This document shows, one piece after another, positions 17,349 through 26,476 of a stretch of DNA of 64,000 bases. Source of the DNA: JAAYYM01 sp964483395 (GTDB lineage Bacteria; Bacillota; Clostridia; Lachnospirales; Lachnospiraceae); the NCBI GenBank assembly GCA_964483395.1, contig CAZABT010000001.1, positions 1 through 64,000 of the forward strand, in the 5' to 3' direction. Position 1 is the stretch's first letter, and each line of letters begins with the position of its first letter. The notes under the pieces are model-generated. The model had not been told where the DNA came from. It saw only the letters and a program-made list of their open reading frames with translations, and ran no database searches. A program made the translations under genes and the position numbers.

Positions 17349-18566
17349 ATGCCAAAAAAGATACTTTATCTAACTTTATCAGAAATTGACCTGACGGAAG
17401 AAGGCATATACTCAGACCTGATCAATGAGCTGACGACGCTTGGATATGAGGTGACGGTCGTTGTAGCAGATCATGCAGGACACATTTCGCAAACCGGTCT
17501 GTCCGTAGAGCGTGGAATCCGTGTGCTTCGGGTACTTGTGGGGGAATTATTCAGAGTCGGTTTTATCAAAAAGGGCATCAATACGCTCAAGGTAGAGCCC
17601 CGCTTTAAACGTGCAATCAAGCAGTACCTGAGTACGGAACGCTTTGATCTTGTGCTTTATGCGACCCCCCCGGTGACCTTTGCCAACGTAGTTGCATTTT
17701 GCAAGAAAAAGCTGGGATGTCGTTCTTATCTGATGCTGAAGGATATTTTTCCGCAAAATGCCGTTGATATTGGACTTTTTTCAAATGGCGGTTTACTGCA
17801 TTACCTCTTTCGTAAGAAGGAGGCAAAGCTATATGCCCTCTCCGATACGATTGGATGCATGTCTCAGGCCAATATGGATTATTTGCGGACACAGCAGCCG
17901 GATCTGACACAGGGCAGGCTGGAACTGTTTCCGAATACGGTGAGTATTACAAGGCTGGACGAAGCATTGACAGGAAGCCTGCATGCGGACAGAAAAGAAA
18001 TCCGTGAGTGTTATAGGATTCCGGAGGACAGAACCGTATTTGTATTCGGCGGCAATCTGGGAAAGCCGCAGGGAATCGATGCTTTGCTGAAAGCAATTCA
18101 GTCCTTGGAGCAATACCCGCAGGCATATTTTCTTTTTGTGGGCAATGGCTCTGAAAAGAAGAAAGTGCAGGAAGCAGCGGAAAAATATGAAAATACAGGA
18201 TTTGTGGATTTGATTCCGGTGGATGACTATCATATGCTGATGCAGGCATGCGATGTAGGAATTATTTCGCTGGATGTGAGGTTTACCATTCCAAATTATC
18301 CTTCGAGAACCTTGTCCTATATGGCAATGGCAAAGCCGATTTTGGCATTTACGGACAGGGTGACGGACATCCGGAGGCTGGTAGAGACGGAGGCAGAGTG
18401 CGGACTATGGAGCGCAGCTGACGATATAAACGGCTTTACAGGCAGAGTGAAGGCCTTGTGTGAGGATGAAACCCTGCGGCTGCAGTACGGAAAAAACGGA
18501 AGAAGATATCTGGAAGCGCATTTTGATGTCAGTCGCTCCATCAGGCAGCTGGAGCAGCATTTGTAG
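17349..18566 (+). CDS. WbuB-like family 4 glycosyltransferase
   Basis: A 405-residue GT-B glycosyltransferase resembling WbuB/WbjE, which in other bacteria transfer N-acetyl-L-fucosamine. The resemblance is in the N-terminal acceptor domain, notably LVLYATPPVTF near residue 103 and LKDIFPQNAVDIG near residue 131. The C-terminal donor domain has FGGNLGKPQGID near residue 231 and NYPSRTLSYMAMAKPI near residue 316. The last of these replaces the usual E-x7-E motif, as in the relatives. The three genes for UDP-L-FucNAc follow directly, which supports the assignment. ATG 17349 has GAAGGGA upstream. Confidence 0.82.
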   Translation: MPKKILYLTLSEIDLTEEGIYSDLINELTTLGYEVTVVVADHAGHISQTGLSVERGIRVLRVLVGELFRVGFIKKGINTLKVEPRFKRAIKQYLSTERFDLVLYATPPVTFANVVAFCKKKLGCRSYLMLKDIFPQNAVDIGLFSNGGLLHYLFRKKEAKLYALSDTIGCMSQANMDYLRTQQPDLTQGRLELFPNTVSITRLDEALTGSLHADRKEIRECYRIPEDRTVFVFGGNLGKPQGIDALLKAIQSLEQYPQAYFLFVGNGSEKKKVQEAAEKYENTGFVDLIPVDDYHMLMQACDVGIISLDVRFTIPNYPSRTLSYMAMAKPILAFTDRVTDIRRLVETEAECGLWSAADDINGFTGRVKALCEDETLRLQYGKNGRRYLEAHFDVSRSIRQLEQHL

Positions 18567-18628
18567 GACAGAAGCCAACTCGACGTAAGGCTTTTAAGAA
18601 TAGAGGAGTTCAGAAAGGAATTGAGGAT

Positions 18629-19657
18629 ATGGATATATTTGAAGGAAAGACATTATTAATTACCGGAGGAACAGGCTCCTTCGGCAACGCTGTATTGAAG
18701 CGGTTTTTGGATACAGGTATCCGTGAAATCCGCATTTTTAGCAGAGATGAGAAAAAGCAGGATGACATGCGTCATGAATATCAAAATGATAAGATCAAGT
18801 ATTATATCGGAAATGTGCGCGATGTGCAAAGTGTTAAGGATGCAATGCATGGTGTAGACTATATCTTTCACGCAGCAGCACTCAAGCAGGTGCCGAGCTG
18901 TGAGTTCTTTCCGTTGGAGGCAGTTAAGACAAATGTGTTTGGTACAGACAATGTCCTGACGGCGGCAATCGAAGCCGGTGTGAAAAAGGTCATCTGTCTT
19001 TCCACGGATAAAGCGGCCTATCCCGTGAACGCAATGGGAACCAGTAAGGCTATGATGGAAAAGGTATTTGTGGCAAAGTCCAGAACGGTAGACAGCGACA
19101 GGACGCTGATCTGCGGAACGCGCTATGGCAATGTGATGTGTTCCAGAGGTTCGGTCATTCCACTTTTTATCGAGCAGATTAAGGCAGGAAACCCACTGAC
19201 GGTTACAGAACCCAAAATGACTCGTTTTATTATGAGCCTGGAGGAAGCGGTAGAGCTTGTAATCTTTGCATTTGAGAATGCGGCAGCAGGAGATATTATG
19301 GTACAGAAGGCTCCGGCGTGTACGATTGAGGTATTGGCACAGGCTGTCAAGGAGTTGTTTCATGCAGACAATGAGGTTAAGGTCATTGGCATCCGGCATG
19401 GAGAAAAAATGTATGAGACATTGTTGACCAATGAAGAGTGCGCACGTGCAACGGATATGGGTGGCTTTTACCGTGTACCGGCAGATCAGAGAGATCTGAA
19501 CTATGACCAGTATTTTAGCGTAGGCAATCAGGAGCGCCAGAGACTGACCGAGTTCAATTCTAATAACACGGAGATTCTGAATGTGGAGCAGGTAAAGGAA
19601 AAACTGCTGCAGCTGGCATACATTCAGGAGGAGCTGAGAGAATGGGAGAACAGATGA
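18629..19657 (+). CDS. capE: CapE/FnlA/WbjB UDP-GlcNAc 4,6-dehydratase/epimerase
   Basis: A 342-residue short-chain dehydrogenase, the same length as S. aureus CapE. It carries out the first step to UDP-N-acetyl-L-fucosamine: 4,6-dehydration of UDP-GlcNAc with C5 (and C3) epimerisation. Visible are the NAD(P) loop TGGTGSFGN near residue 10 and the catalytic STDKAAYPVNAMGTSK near residue 124, where Met takes the usual Tyr position. GTRYGNVM follows near residue 156. It is followed by CapF and CapG homologues with overlapping ends. A related 5-epimerised 4-keto intermediate is also the entry point to pseudaminic acid, which matters for the nonulosonic genes downstream. Confidence 0.93.
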   Translation: MDIFEGKTLLITGGTGSFGNAVLKRFLDTGIREIRIFSRDEKKQDDMRHEYQNDKIKYYIGNVRDVQSVKDAMHGVDYIFHAAALKQVPSCEFFPLEAVKTNVFGTDNVLTAAIEAGVKKVICLSTDKAAYPVNAMGTSKAMMEKVFVAKSRTVDSDRTLICGTRYGNVMCSRGSVIPLFIEQIKAGNPLTVTEPKMTRFIMSLEEAVELVIFAFENAAAGDIMVQKAPACTIEVLAQAVKELFHADNEVKVIGIRHGEKMYETLLTNEECARATDMGGFYRVPADQRDLNYDQYFSVGNQERQRLTEFNSNNTEILNVEQVKEKLLQLAYIQEELREWENR

Positions 19658-20787
19658 ATATCCTGATTACAGGAGCCAATGGCTTTGTGGGAAAGAATTT
19701 AATCTGGGAGCTGAAAAACAGAGGCTATGAGAACCTATATGCCTATGATATGGATTCCACGGAGGCAGAGCTGGATCAATATACAAGAGAGTGTGAGTTT
19801 GTTTTTCATCTGGCAGGCGTGAACCGTCCGAAGGATGAGAAGGAATTTATGGAGGGCAACTTCGGATTTACGTCTGTACTTCTGAATAAGCTGAAACAAT
19901 ATGAAAATCACGCACCGGTACTGATTACATCTTCTATTCAGGCGGAACTTGACAATCCTTACGGCAAGAGCAAGAAGGCGGGTGAGGAGCTGCTGTTTTC
20001 CTATGAGGAGGAAACAGGTGCACGCGCCATTGTATATCGTCTGCCGAATGTATTCGGTAAATGGTGCAGACCAAATTATAACAGTGGAGTTGCAACCTTC
20101 TGTAATAACATTGCAAACAATCTTGAAATTAAGGTGAACGATCCGAATACGATTATGAATCTTGTTTACATTGATGACGTGATAGATGAATTTATTGCAG
20201 CCTTAGAGGGTCGTGAGAATCAGGTCGGCCGTTTCTGCATGATTCCGACTGTGCATACGGTATCACTTGGCAAGATTGTGGAAACCCTTTATTCTTTTAA
20301 GGAAAGCCGCAATACACTGGCAGTTCCGCATATGGGCAATGAGTTTGAAAAGAAGCTGTACAGCACCTACTTGAGCTATCTGCCTAAGGATGGTTTTGCA
20401 TATCCTTTGAAGATGAATCGAGATGAAAGAGGTTCTTTTACGGAATTTATCAGGACAACGGACAGAGGACAGGTCTCTGTTAATATATCAAAACCGGGAG
20501 TGACAAAGGGGAAGCACTGGCATCATACTAAAAATGAAAAGTTTCTGGTAGTCAGAGGAAAGGGCTGTATCCGTTTCCGGCAGATTAATGAGGATGAAAT
20601 GATTGAATATCATGTGAACGGAGACGAATTGACGGTTGTTGATATTCCGACCGGATATACACATGAAATTACAAATGAAGGCACAGAGGATATGGTAACC
20701 GTTATGTGGGCCAATGAGTCTTTTGATCCGGAAAAACCGGATACCTTCTATTTGGATGTTGAGAGGAGAAGCAAAGCAGATGAATAA
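19654..20787 (+). CDS. capF: CapF/FnlB/WbjC reductase with C-terminal cupin
   Basis: A 377-residue bifunctional enzyme of the UDP-L-FucNAc pathway. The N-terminal short-chain dehydrogenase domain (about residues 1-245, TGANGFVGKN near residue 5) reduces the 4-keto sugar. The C-terminal cupin domain (about 250-375, with GKHWHHTKNEKF as metal-binding histidines and Glu) carries out the C3 epimerisation. ATG 19654 forms an ATGA overlap with capE. ATG 19642, with AGGAGG upstream, is an equally acceptable start that adds four residues. Confidence 0.93.
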   Translation: MNILITGANGFVGKNLIWELKNRGYENLYAYDMDSTEAELDQYTRECEFVFHLAGVNRPKDEKEFMEGNFGFTSVLLNKLKQYENHAPVLITSSIQAELDNPYGKSKKAGEELLFSYEEETGARAIVYRLPNVFGKWCRPNYNSGVATFCNNIANNLEIKVNDPNTIMNLVYIDDVIDEFIAALEGRENQVGRFCMIPTVHTVSLGKIVETLYSFKESRNTLAVPHMGNEFEKKLYSTYLSYLPKDGFAYPLKMNRDERGSFTEFIRTTDRGQVSVNISKPGVTKGKHWHHTKNEKFLVVRGKGCIRFRQINEDEMIEYHVNGDELTVVDIPTGYTHEITNEGTEDMVTVMWANESFDPEKPDTFYLDVERRSKADE

Positions 20788-21904
20788 GCTCAAGGTAATG
20801 ACGATCGTTGGAACCAGACCTGAAATCATCAGATTATCTGCGGTCATTAAATGTGCAGATAAGTATTTCAATCATATATTGGTTCATACAGGACAGAACT
20901 ATGATTATACACTCAATCAGATTTTTTTTGAGGATCTGGCTCTGCGTGCGCCGGACTATTATCTGGAAAGCGTTGGGAAGGATCTCGGCGAGACCATGGG
21001 TAATATCATAGCCAAATCCTATGAGCTGATGCAGCAGGAGAAACCGGATGCAGTTCTGCTGCTTGGGGATACAAACTCGGCACTGTCTGCAATTTCGGCA
21101 AAACGCCTGAAAATCCCCATTTTTCATATGGAAGCGGGCAATCGCTGCTGGGACTGGAATGTATCTGAGATGATCAATCGTAAGATTGTAGACCATATTT
21201 CCGATATCAATATGCCTTATACAGAGCACTCCAGAAGATATCTGCTGTCAGAGGGCATTGACGGCAAGACTGTTTTTGTAACAGGCTCTCCGATGCGTGA
21301 GGTACTGCGGGATCATATGCCGCAGATTGAAGAAAGCGACGTACTTACAAGACTGAAGCTTGAAAAGAGGAAGTATATCCTTGTGTCAGCGCACAGGGAG
21401 GAAAATATAGATTTGGAAGATCATTTCATGGATCTGATGAATGCCATCAACCGTATGGCAGAAAAATATCAGATGCCGGTCATCTATTCGACCCATCCGC
21501 GTTCCATGAAATTCATAGAACAGCGTAAGTTTCAGTTTCATCCGCTTGTATCCAATATGAAACCCTTTGGCTTTTTGGATTATAATAAGCTGCAGATGAA
21601 TGCATACTGTGTACTTTCCGACAGCGGAACTTTGTCAGAGGAGTCTGCAATGCTGCATTTTCCGGGTGTACTGATCCGAACCTCAACCGAACGTCCCGAG
21701 GTGCTGGACAAGGGTACCATTGTCATAGGCGGCATCAAGGGCGAGGATGTGGAGCGTGCCACAGAACTGGCGGTTGCCATGTATGAAAACGAAGAAGAGG
21801 TGGTTATGGCAGAAGATTATGCAGATACCAATGTATCCGTCAAGGTTGTCAAGCTGATACAGAGCTACACGGAAATTGTAAACAAAACAGTGTGGGGTAA
21901 ATGA
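20780..21904 (+). CDS. capG: CapG/FnlC/WbjD UDP-sugar 2-epimerase
   Basis: A 374-residue non-hydrolysing UDP-HexNAc 2-epimerase of the WecB fold. It makes UDP-N-acetyl-L-fucosamine in the final step. Motifs are IVGTRPEIIRLSAVI near residue 8, HTGQNYDYTLNQIFF near residue 34, MEAGNRCWDWNV near residue 117 and SAHREENID near residue 203. ATG 20780 overlaps the end of capF by 8 bases, has GAGGAGAA upstream, and gives the standard N-terminus. With capE and capF the pathway from UDP-GlcNAc is complete, and the WbuB-like enzyme at 17349 is the likely user. Confidence 0.93.
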   Translation: MNKLKVMTIVGTRPEIIRLSAVIKCADKYFNHILVHTGQNYDYTLNQIFFEDLALRAPDYYLESVGKDLGETMGNIIAKSYELMQQEKPDAVLLLGDTNSALSAISAKRLKIPIFHMEAGNRCWDWNVSEMINRKIVDHISDINMPYTEHSRRYLLSEGIDGKTVFVTGSPMREVLRDHMPQIEESDVLTRLKLEKRKYILVSAHREENIDLEDHFMDLMNAINRMAEKYQMPVIYSTHPRSMKFIEQRKFQFHPLVSNMKPFGFLDYNKLQMNAYCVLSDSGTLSEESAMLHFPGVLIRTSTERPEVLDKGTIVIGGIKGEDVERATELAVAMYENEEEVVMAEDYADTNVSVKVVKLIQSYTEIVNKTVWGK

Positions 21905-21905
21905 T

Positions 21906-23027
21906 TTGAGAATAGTAGTCAATGACATAGCCGCCAGCAAAACCGGCGCCCTGTCGATCCTGACAGATTTCTATCATTATATTGCAGAACATGACACTGA
22001 AAACGAGTGGATATTCCTGCTCGGCGGCGCTTATATAGAAGAAACAGACAGCATCCGGGTGCATATTATGCAGGAGGTCAAAAAAAGCTGGCTGAACCGT
22101 TTGAAATTTGATCTCTTTACAGGGGCATCCTACATACGTGCTTTACAGCCGGATGTTGTGTTATCACTGCAGAATACGATTACCTTCGGCTATCAGGGCA
22201 GACAGATTGTCTATGTTCATCAGCCTCTCGGTTTCCAAACCATAAAACGTTTTTCTTTGTTTCAGCCCAGAGAACGAGAGTATGCCATATACCAGTATTT
22301 CATAGGGGCTATGATCAATGCTTCTATCCGAAGGGCAGATCAAGTCATTGTTCAGACGAAGTGGATGCGTGATGCCGTAGCACGGAAAGCACACGTCTCA
22401 AAAGACAAAATTGTTCAGATTCTGCCGGATGTAGAAAACTTGAATGCATATAAGACAGAGGGAATCAGAAAATCCAATCAATTTTTTTTCCCCTCTGGTG
22501 TCATGCTTTATAAAAATCATGAGTGCATCCTGAAAGCCTGCACCCTTTTAAATCAAAAAGGAATCACTGATTTCAATGTCCTTTTCACAATCAGCGAGGA
22601 AGATCTGAAAACGGTTACAGCTTACGAGTATGATAATCGCTATGGAAACATCACCACAGATGGCCGCTTGGCCAAAAACCAGGTATTGCACGCTTATAAT
22701 GAGCGAACGCTGATATTTCCGTCCTATATAGAAACCTTCGGATATCCTCTTGCCGAAGCCCGACAGTTCGAGGCCCCTATTTTAGCCTCAGACTGCCCTT
22801 TCTGCCACGAGGTATTGGAAGGCTACCCTCAAAGCCACTACTTTGACCCCTTTCACCCCGAACAATTGGCAGCACTCATGCAGCAAAGCATAGAGGAACC
22901 TCCAACTACAGAACCCATTGTCACATCCCATACACCTACGGCTATGACAGCTTCTCATCGTGACAGTTGGTCCGAGGTACTACAAGTAATACTATCCAGC
23001 ACTAAAATAACGGAGAAACCGATATGA
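21906..23027 (+). CDS. Family 4 glycosyltransferase with atypical base composition
   Basis: A 373-residue GT-B glycosyltransferase. It begins at TTG 21906 with RIVVNDIAASKTGALSIL, the characteristic N-terminus of a clostridial family 4 group. The donor domain has FFFPSGVMLYKNHE near residue 194 and the E-x7-E motif in ETFGYPLAEARQ near residue 277. The only other sign for the start is a weak GGGG upstream. The second half, about 22440-23060, is rich in A and C and uses codons such as CCC, ACC and CAC, unlike the G-rich coding strand of its neighbours. This suggests a different origin for this stretch. The end overlaps the next gene by ATGA. Confidence 0.85.
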   Translation: MRIVVNDIAASKTGALSILTDFYHYIAEHDTENEWIFLLGGAYIEETDSIRVHIMQEVKKSWLNRLKFDLFTGASYIRALQPDVVLSLQNTITFGYQGRQIVYVHQPLGFQTIKRFSLFQPREREYAIYQYFIGAMINASIRRADQVIVQTKWMRDAVARKAHVSKDKIVQILPDVENLNAYKTEGIRKSNQFFFPSGVMLYKNHECILKACTLLNQKGITDFNVLFTISEEDLKTVTAYEYDNRYGNITTDGRLAKNQVLHAYNERTLIFPSYIETFGYPLAEARQFEAPILASDCPFCHEVLEGYPQSHYFDPFHPEQLAALMQQSIEEPPTTEPIVTSHTPTAMTASHRDSWSEVLQVILSSTKITEKPI

Positions 23028-24271
23028 GCAACCTCAAAAACACCAACCTATACAACTTCTACTATCTGGCCGTCATGCTTGCCTATACCCTGACTTTGGC
23101 AACCGATCAAATGCATCCCGGCGTTTTTGCGTCTGTTCTGATGTTTGCAGTGGCACTCGAATTACTGCTGAAGAAGAAAATCAAGATCGCCGGTACACCG
23201 GACTACCTGATCATAGCTTATTTGGGCTATAATCTCCTGTCTGTTATCTGGCTGGTTAAAAACGGACTTCCCGTTTCAATCTATATAGAAGAATTCTCCA
23301 ACTCTATTCTGCCCATTGTATTTTATATGGCAGGCAAGACCGTTGCAGACGGGACAGAGAAATTCTATCGCTGGTTTCTGACAGCAGTTTTGTATGTGTG
23401 TGTCATCGGGCTTGTCTTATACATCTGGGCGCCACAGTTCTATTTGGATTATTTGCTGGATGTTTATATTTCCAAAGCAGATGCTGCAACCATGCGAATC
23501 CGTATGTCCTCCGTCATCGGGAGCACCTGTCTGGGTGCGCTTGCGGCCTGCGGTATGCTTGCATCCGCGTACTATATCATGAGGGAAAATAAGAGGCAGA
23601 GAGGGGTCGGCATTTTTCTGCTTTTTGTAAATTTTCTTTTTGTTATGATGAGTAATCAGAGAGCAGCCATGGTAGTGGCATTTCTAATTATTTTGTATAT
23701 GAACTGGTTGATTTTCTTCACTTTTCGTGCATTTAAAAAGAAATATCTGTGGGTAGAGTTTGGTGCAGTCCTTGCAGGAATTGCAGGAATCTGCATCATA
23801 AACATAGAGGTATTGCTAAAGATATTCCGCAGGCTTGTTTCATTGCCGGGTGCCATTGGACAGCGTAGTGAGCAGTGGGTTGTAGCAATGAATACTTTAT
23901 ATAATACATGGCTGGGGAACGGACTTGGAGCCAATGGTCATAAAGCCATAGAGTATGAGGGCGCACATGTCATTGCGGACGGCGGGCTGGTAAAGCTGTT
24001 CTGTGAGGAAGGAGTCATAGGTTTTTCGATTTTTCTGTTCCTTCTCTTTCTGGTGTGTAAGGCGGCTGCCAAGAATATGCGGGAATACTATGTGGAGATC
24101 GGCATGATAGCGATTACACTTCTTTCATCGATTGGTTCTAATATCATTGCATTTCAGTTGACAACGCCGATTTTTTGGTTTGCAGTCGGCAGATGTGCTT
24201 CTGCGATCGCAGCAGAAGGACAAGGATTTACGGCACGGGAAATCAAGAATACAGGAGAAGCTGACACATGA
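23024..24271 (+). CDS. Wzy-like O-antigen polymerase family membrane protein
   Basis: A 415-residue membrane protein with eleven or twelve helices. Its large external loop near residue 300 has WLGNGLGANGHK and then GAHVIADGGLVKLFCEEGVIG, matching the G-x-G ... His ... E-x-G-I pattern of O-antigen polymerases. SNQRAAMVVAF near residue 210 corresponds to the usual S-x-S-R-x-A motif. It should polymerise the L-FucNAc-containing repeat unit of module B. ATGA junctions join it to the genes on both sides. GGAG lies about 9 bases before the ATG. Confidence 0.83.
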   Translation: MSNLKNTNLYNFYYLAVMLAYTLTLATDQMHPGVFASVLMFAVALELLLKKKIKIAGTPDYLIIAYLGYNLLSVIWLVKNGLPVSIYIEEFSNSILPIVFYMAGKTVADGTEKFYRWFLTAVLYVCVIGLVLYIWAPQFYLDYLLDVYISKADAATMRIRMSSVIGSTCLGALAACGMLASAYYIMRENKRQRGVGIFLLFVNFLFVMMSNQRAAMVVAFLIILYMNWLIFFTFRAFKKKYLWVEFGAVLAGIAGICIINIEVLLKIFRRLVSLPGAIGQRSEQWVVAMNTLYNTWLGNGLGANGHKAIEYEGAHVIADGGLVKLFCEEGVIGFSIFLFLLFLVCKAAAKNMREYYVEIGMIAITLLSSIGSNIIAFQLTTPIFWFAVGRCASAIAAEGQGFTAREIKNTGEADT

Positions 24272-25365
24272 AAGTAATCTGCATGTATTTACCGCAATAT
24301 CATACATTTCCGGAAAATGACGAGTGGTGGGGCAAAGGATATACCGAGTGGACTGCGGTTAAGCGTGGGACACCGCTCTATCAAGGTCATATGCAGCCGA
24401 GAGTACCTTTGGATGGCAGATATTATGATCTGCTGAACGATGCCGTTGCGACATGGCAGTGGCAGGCTGAGCTTGCCAGACAATATGGGGTATATGGTTT
24501 CTGTATCTATCAGTATTGGTTTCGAGGCCGACAATTGATGGAAAAGCCTATGGAGATTTTGCTGCAGCATCCGGAGATTGACCTGCATTACACGATTTGC
24601 TGGGCAAATGAATCATGGACGAGGACATGGTATGGAATTGAAGAAGAGATTTTGATGCAGCAGGAGTATGGTGAAGAAGCCGACTGGAGACGGCATTTTG
24701 AATATCTGCTTTCCTTTTTTCGGGACAGCCGTTACATTCAGATTGATGGCAAACCGGTGCTGCACATTTACAAGACCTCGGACATAGAGTGTTTAGAGCA
24801 GATGCTGGCATGTTTTCGGCGCTGGGCAACGGAGGAGGGATTTGCTGGTCTTTATATCGTTTCAGCGAAGACGGCAGCAGAGCAGGAGACAAGAGCTGAA
24901 CTGATAGACGGATATTACTATTTTGAGCCGGGCTATACTTTGAAACATGATTTTGGATTGTTCCATCAATTTTACTACAACACAAGCGTATTTATTAAAA
25001 CACGATTGAATAAAATGAAAAAAAAGAAGATGTTGGAAAGAGCCATCCCGTCAAGATGGATTTTGGATAAAATTGAGGCCAGAAGCTATGAAGCAGAAAA
25101 TGAATTTCCGGGGCTAATACCTGATTGGGATAACACACCGAGGCGCTCCTACAAGGGCTTGGCATATACGAACACCTCACCGAAGCAGTTCGAGAAGGTA
25201 CTGCGGACGATTGGACAGAAAATCGAGCATAAAAAGTTAAACCATGTTTATATAAATGCTTGGAATGAATGGGGAGAAGGCGCAATGCTGGAACCGGACG
25301 AATATAGAAGGTATGGATATCTGGAAGCCATCCGCAGAGTGATCGATGAATTAGAGCAATCGTAG
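24268..25365 (+). CDS. WbsX-type (GH99-like) glycan-locus protein
   Basis: A 365-residue protein of the WbsX family (related in fold to glycoside hydrolase family 99). Such proteins are common in O-antigen and capsule loci but mostly lack a tested function. Typical segments are the N-terminal YLPQYHTFPENDEWWGKGY (residues 7-25), ICWANESWTRTW near residue 112, KPVLHIYKTSD near residue 165 and NAWNEWGEGAMLEPD near residue 330. The two Glu-bearing segments (ANESW and WNEWGEG) are the likely catalytic region. It lies right after a Wzy polymerase, so it could trim, transfer or control the chain. Confidence 0.85.
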   Translation: MKVICMYLPQYHTFPENDEWWGKGYTEWTAVKRGTPLYQGHMQPRVPLDGRYYDLLNDAVATWQWQAELARQYGVYGFCIYQYWFRGRQLMEKPMEILLQHPEIDLHYTICWANESWTRTWYGIEEEILMQQEYGEEADWRRHFEYLLSFFRDSRYIQIDGKPVLHIYKTSDIECLEQMLACFRRWATEEGFAGLYIVSAKTAAEQETRAELIDGYYYFEPGYTLKHDFGLFHQFYYNTSVFIKTRLNKMKKKKMLERAIPSRWILDKIEARSYEAENEFPGLIPDWDNTPRRSYKGLAYTNTSPKQFEKVLRTIGQKIEHKKLNHVYINAWNEWGEGAMLEPDEYRRYGYLEAIRRVIDELEQS

Positions 25366-25432
25366 AAATGAAGCAGCACGATATAGAAGCAATGTAATGA
25401 TAACGCATGTTACTGAACGAGAGGGAAAACAG

Positions 25433-26473
25433 ATGGAGAATGAGAAGAATCCGAAGGTCAGTGTGATTGTAATTGCATATAAGGTAGAACGGTTTTTAAC
25501 ACAGTGCCTGGAGTCGGTTGTTCATCAGACCTATCGGAATCTTGAAATCATCATCGTGCTTGGAAGTACGGATGAGGCCTGCGTTCGGATTGCGGATACA
25601 TATGCGGCACAGGATGACAGAATCCTATTGATCAAAGAAGAACCTAAGGGCGTGGCCGTTGCCAGAAATCAAGGGATTGCTGCAGCAACGGGAGATTATA
25701 TAGGATTTGTGGATGGGGATGACTGGGCAGACCGGGATATGTTTGAGGTCATGGTCACAGCCGCGGTACGCCACGATGCAGATATTTCGGTCGTGGGAAA
25801 ATACAATGCTTATGTGAATGGAAACGAAGGAATACATGATAATACGGAAACAGTTCTGACAGAGAAGGAAGCCTTTGAGCAGATTCTGTATCAAAAAGGT
25901 TTTTTCCTGCATCTATGGGACAAGTTATACAAAAGAAGAATTTTTGAACAGGTAAGATTTCCGGTCGGCGAGCGGGTAGAGGATCGCAAGATCGGCTATC
26001 ATCTGTTGAGCATGGCAAATAAGATCGTATATAACTCGGCTTCTAAGTATTACTTCAGAGTCAGTGAAGACAGCGGTTCCAGAGTGGCGGATAATCTTGT
26101 TCTTTCTATTAAGAATGATTATGAGATGTGTGATTATGTACGGCTGAAATATCCGGAGCTGGAGCAGGCGATCCAATATTTTCTGGTCTATGAGAATATG
26201 AGTGTGATACAGAACAACATTTTATTCGGAACCTACGATCGCAAAACCGATCGACAGTATTCCGGATATGTACGCAGGCATGCACGCAGCGTGCTAAGCA
26301 ATCCACATGTGGACAGGAGCATTAAGGCCAAGGTGCTCTTATGTATTTTCAGTCCGAAGCTGTTTGGGCAGATTACGGTAGCAAGACGAGAACGCTTCTT
26401 AAAGCGAAATATTTCTTTTCAAACCGGCGCAGACTGGGTGCAGACATTTGAGAAACTGGAAAAGGGGAACTGA
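25433..26473 (+). CDS. Family 2 glycosyltransferase
   Basis: A 346-residue GT-A glycosyltransferase of the type found in many Gram-positive capsule and teichoic acid loci. Motifs are VSVIVIAYKVERFLTQCLES at the N-terminus, NQGIAAATGDYIGFVDGDDW near residue 75 with the metal-binding Asp pair, and LWDKLYKRRIFE near residue 163. ATG 25433 is chosen over ATG 25397 because GAGGGA lies 6 bases upstream and the residues before it are not conserved in the family. Where the usual VDDGS motif would be it has IIVLGSTDEA, so the first Asp pair is missing. This may alter donor binding. Confidence 0.87.
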   Translation: MENEKNPKVSVIVIAYKVERFLTQCLESVVHQTYRNLEIIIVLGSTDEACVRIADTYAAQDDRILLIKEEPKGVAVARNQGIAAATGDYIGFVDGDDWADRDMFEVMVTAAVRHDADISVVGKYNAYVNGNEGIHDNTETVLTEKEAFEQILYQKGFFLHLWDKLYKRRIFEQVRFPVGERVEDRKIGYHLLSMANKIVYNSASKYYFRVSEDSGSRVADNLVLSIKNDYEMCDYVRLKYPELEQAIQYFLVYENMSVIQNNILFGTYDRKTDRQYSGYVRRHARSVLSNPHVDRSIKAKVLLCIFSPKLFGQITVARRERFLKRNISFQTGADWVQTFEKLEKGN

Positions 26474-26476
26474 TTC

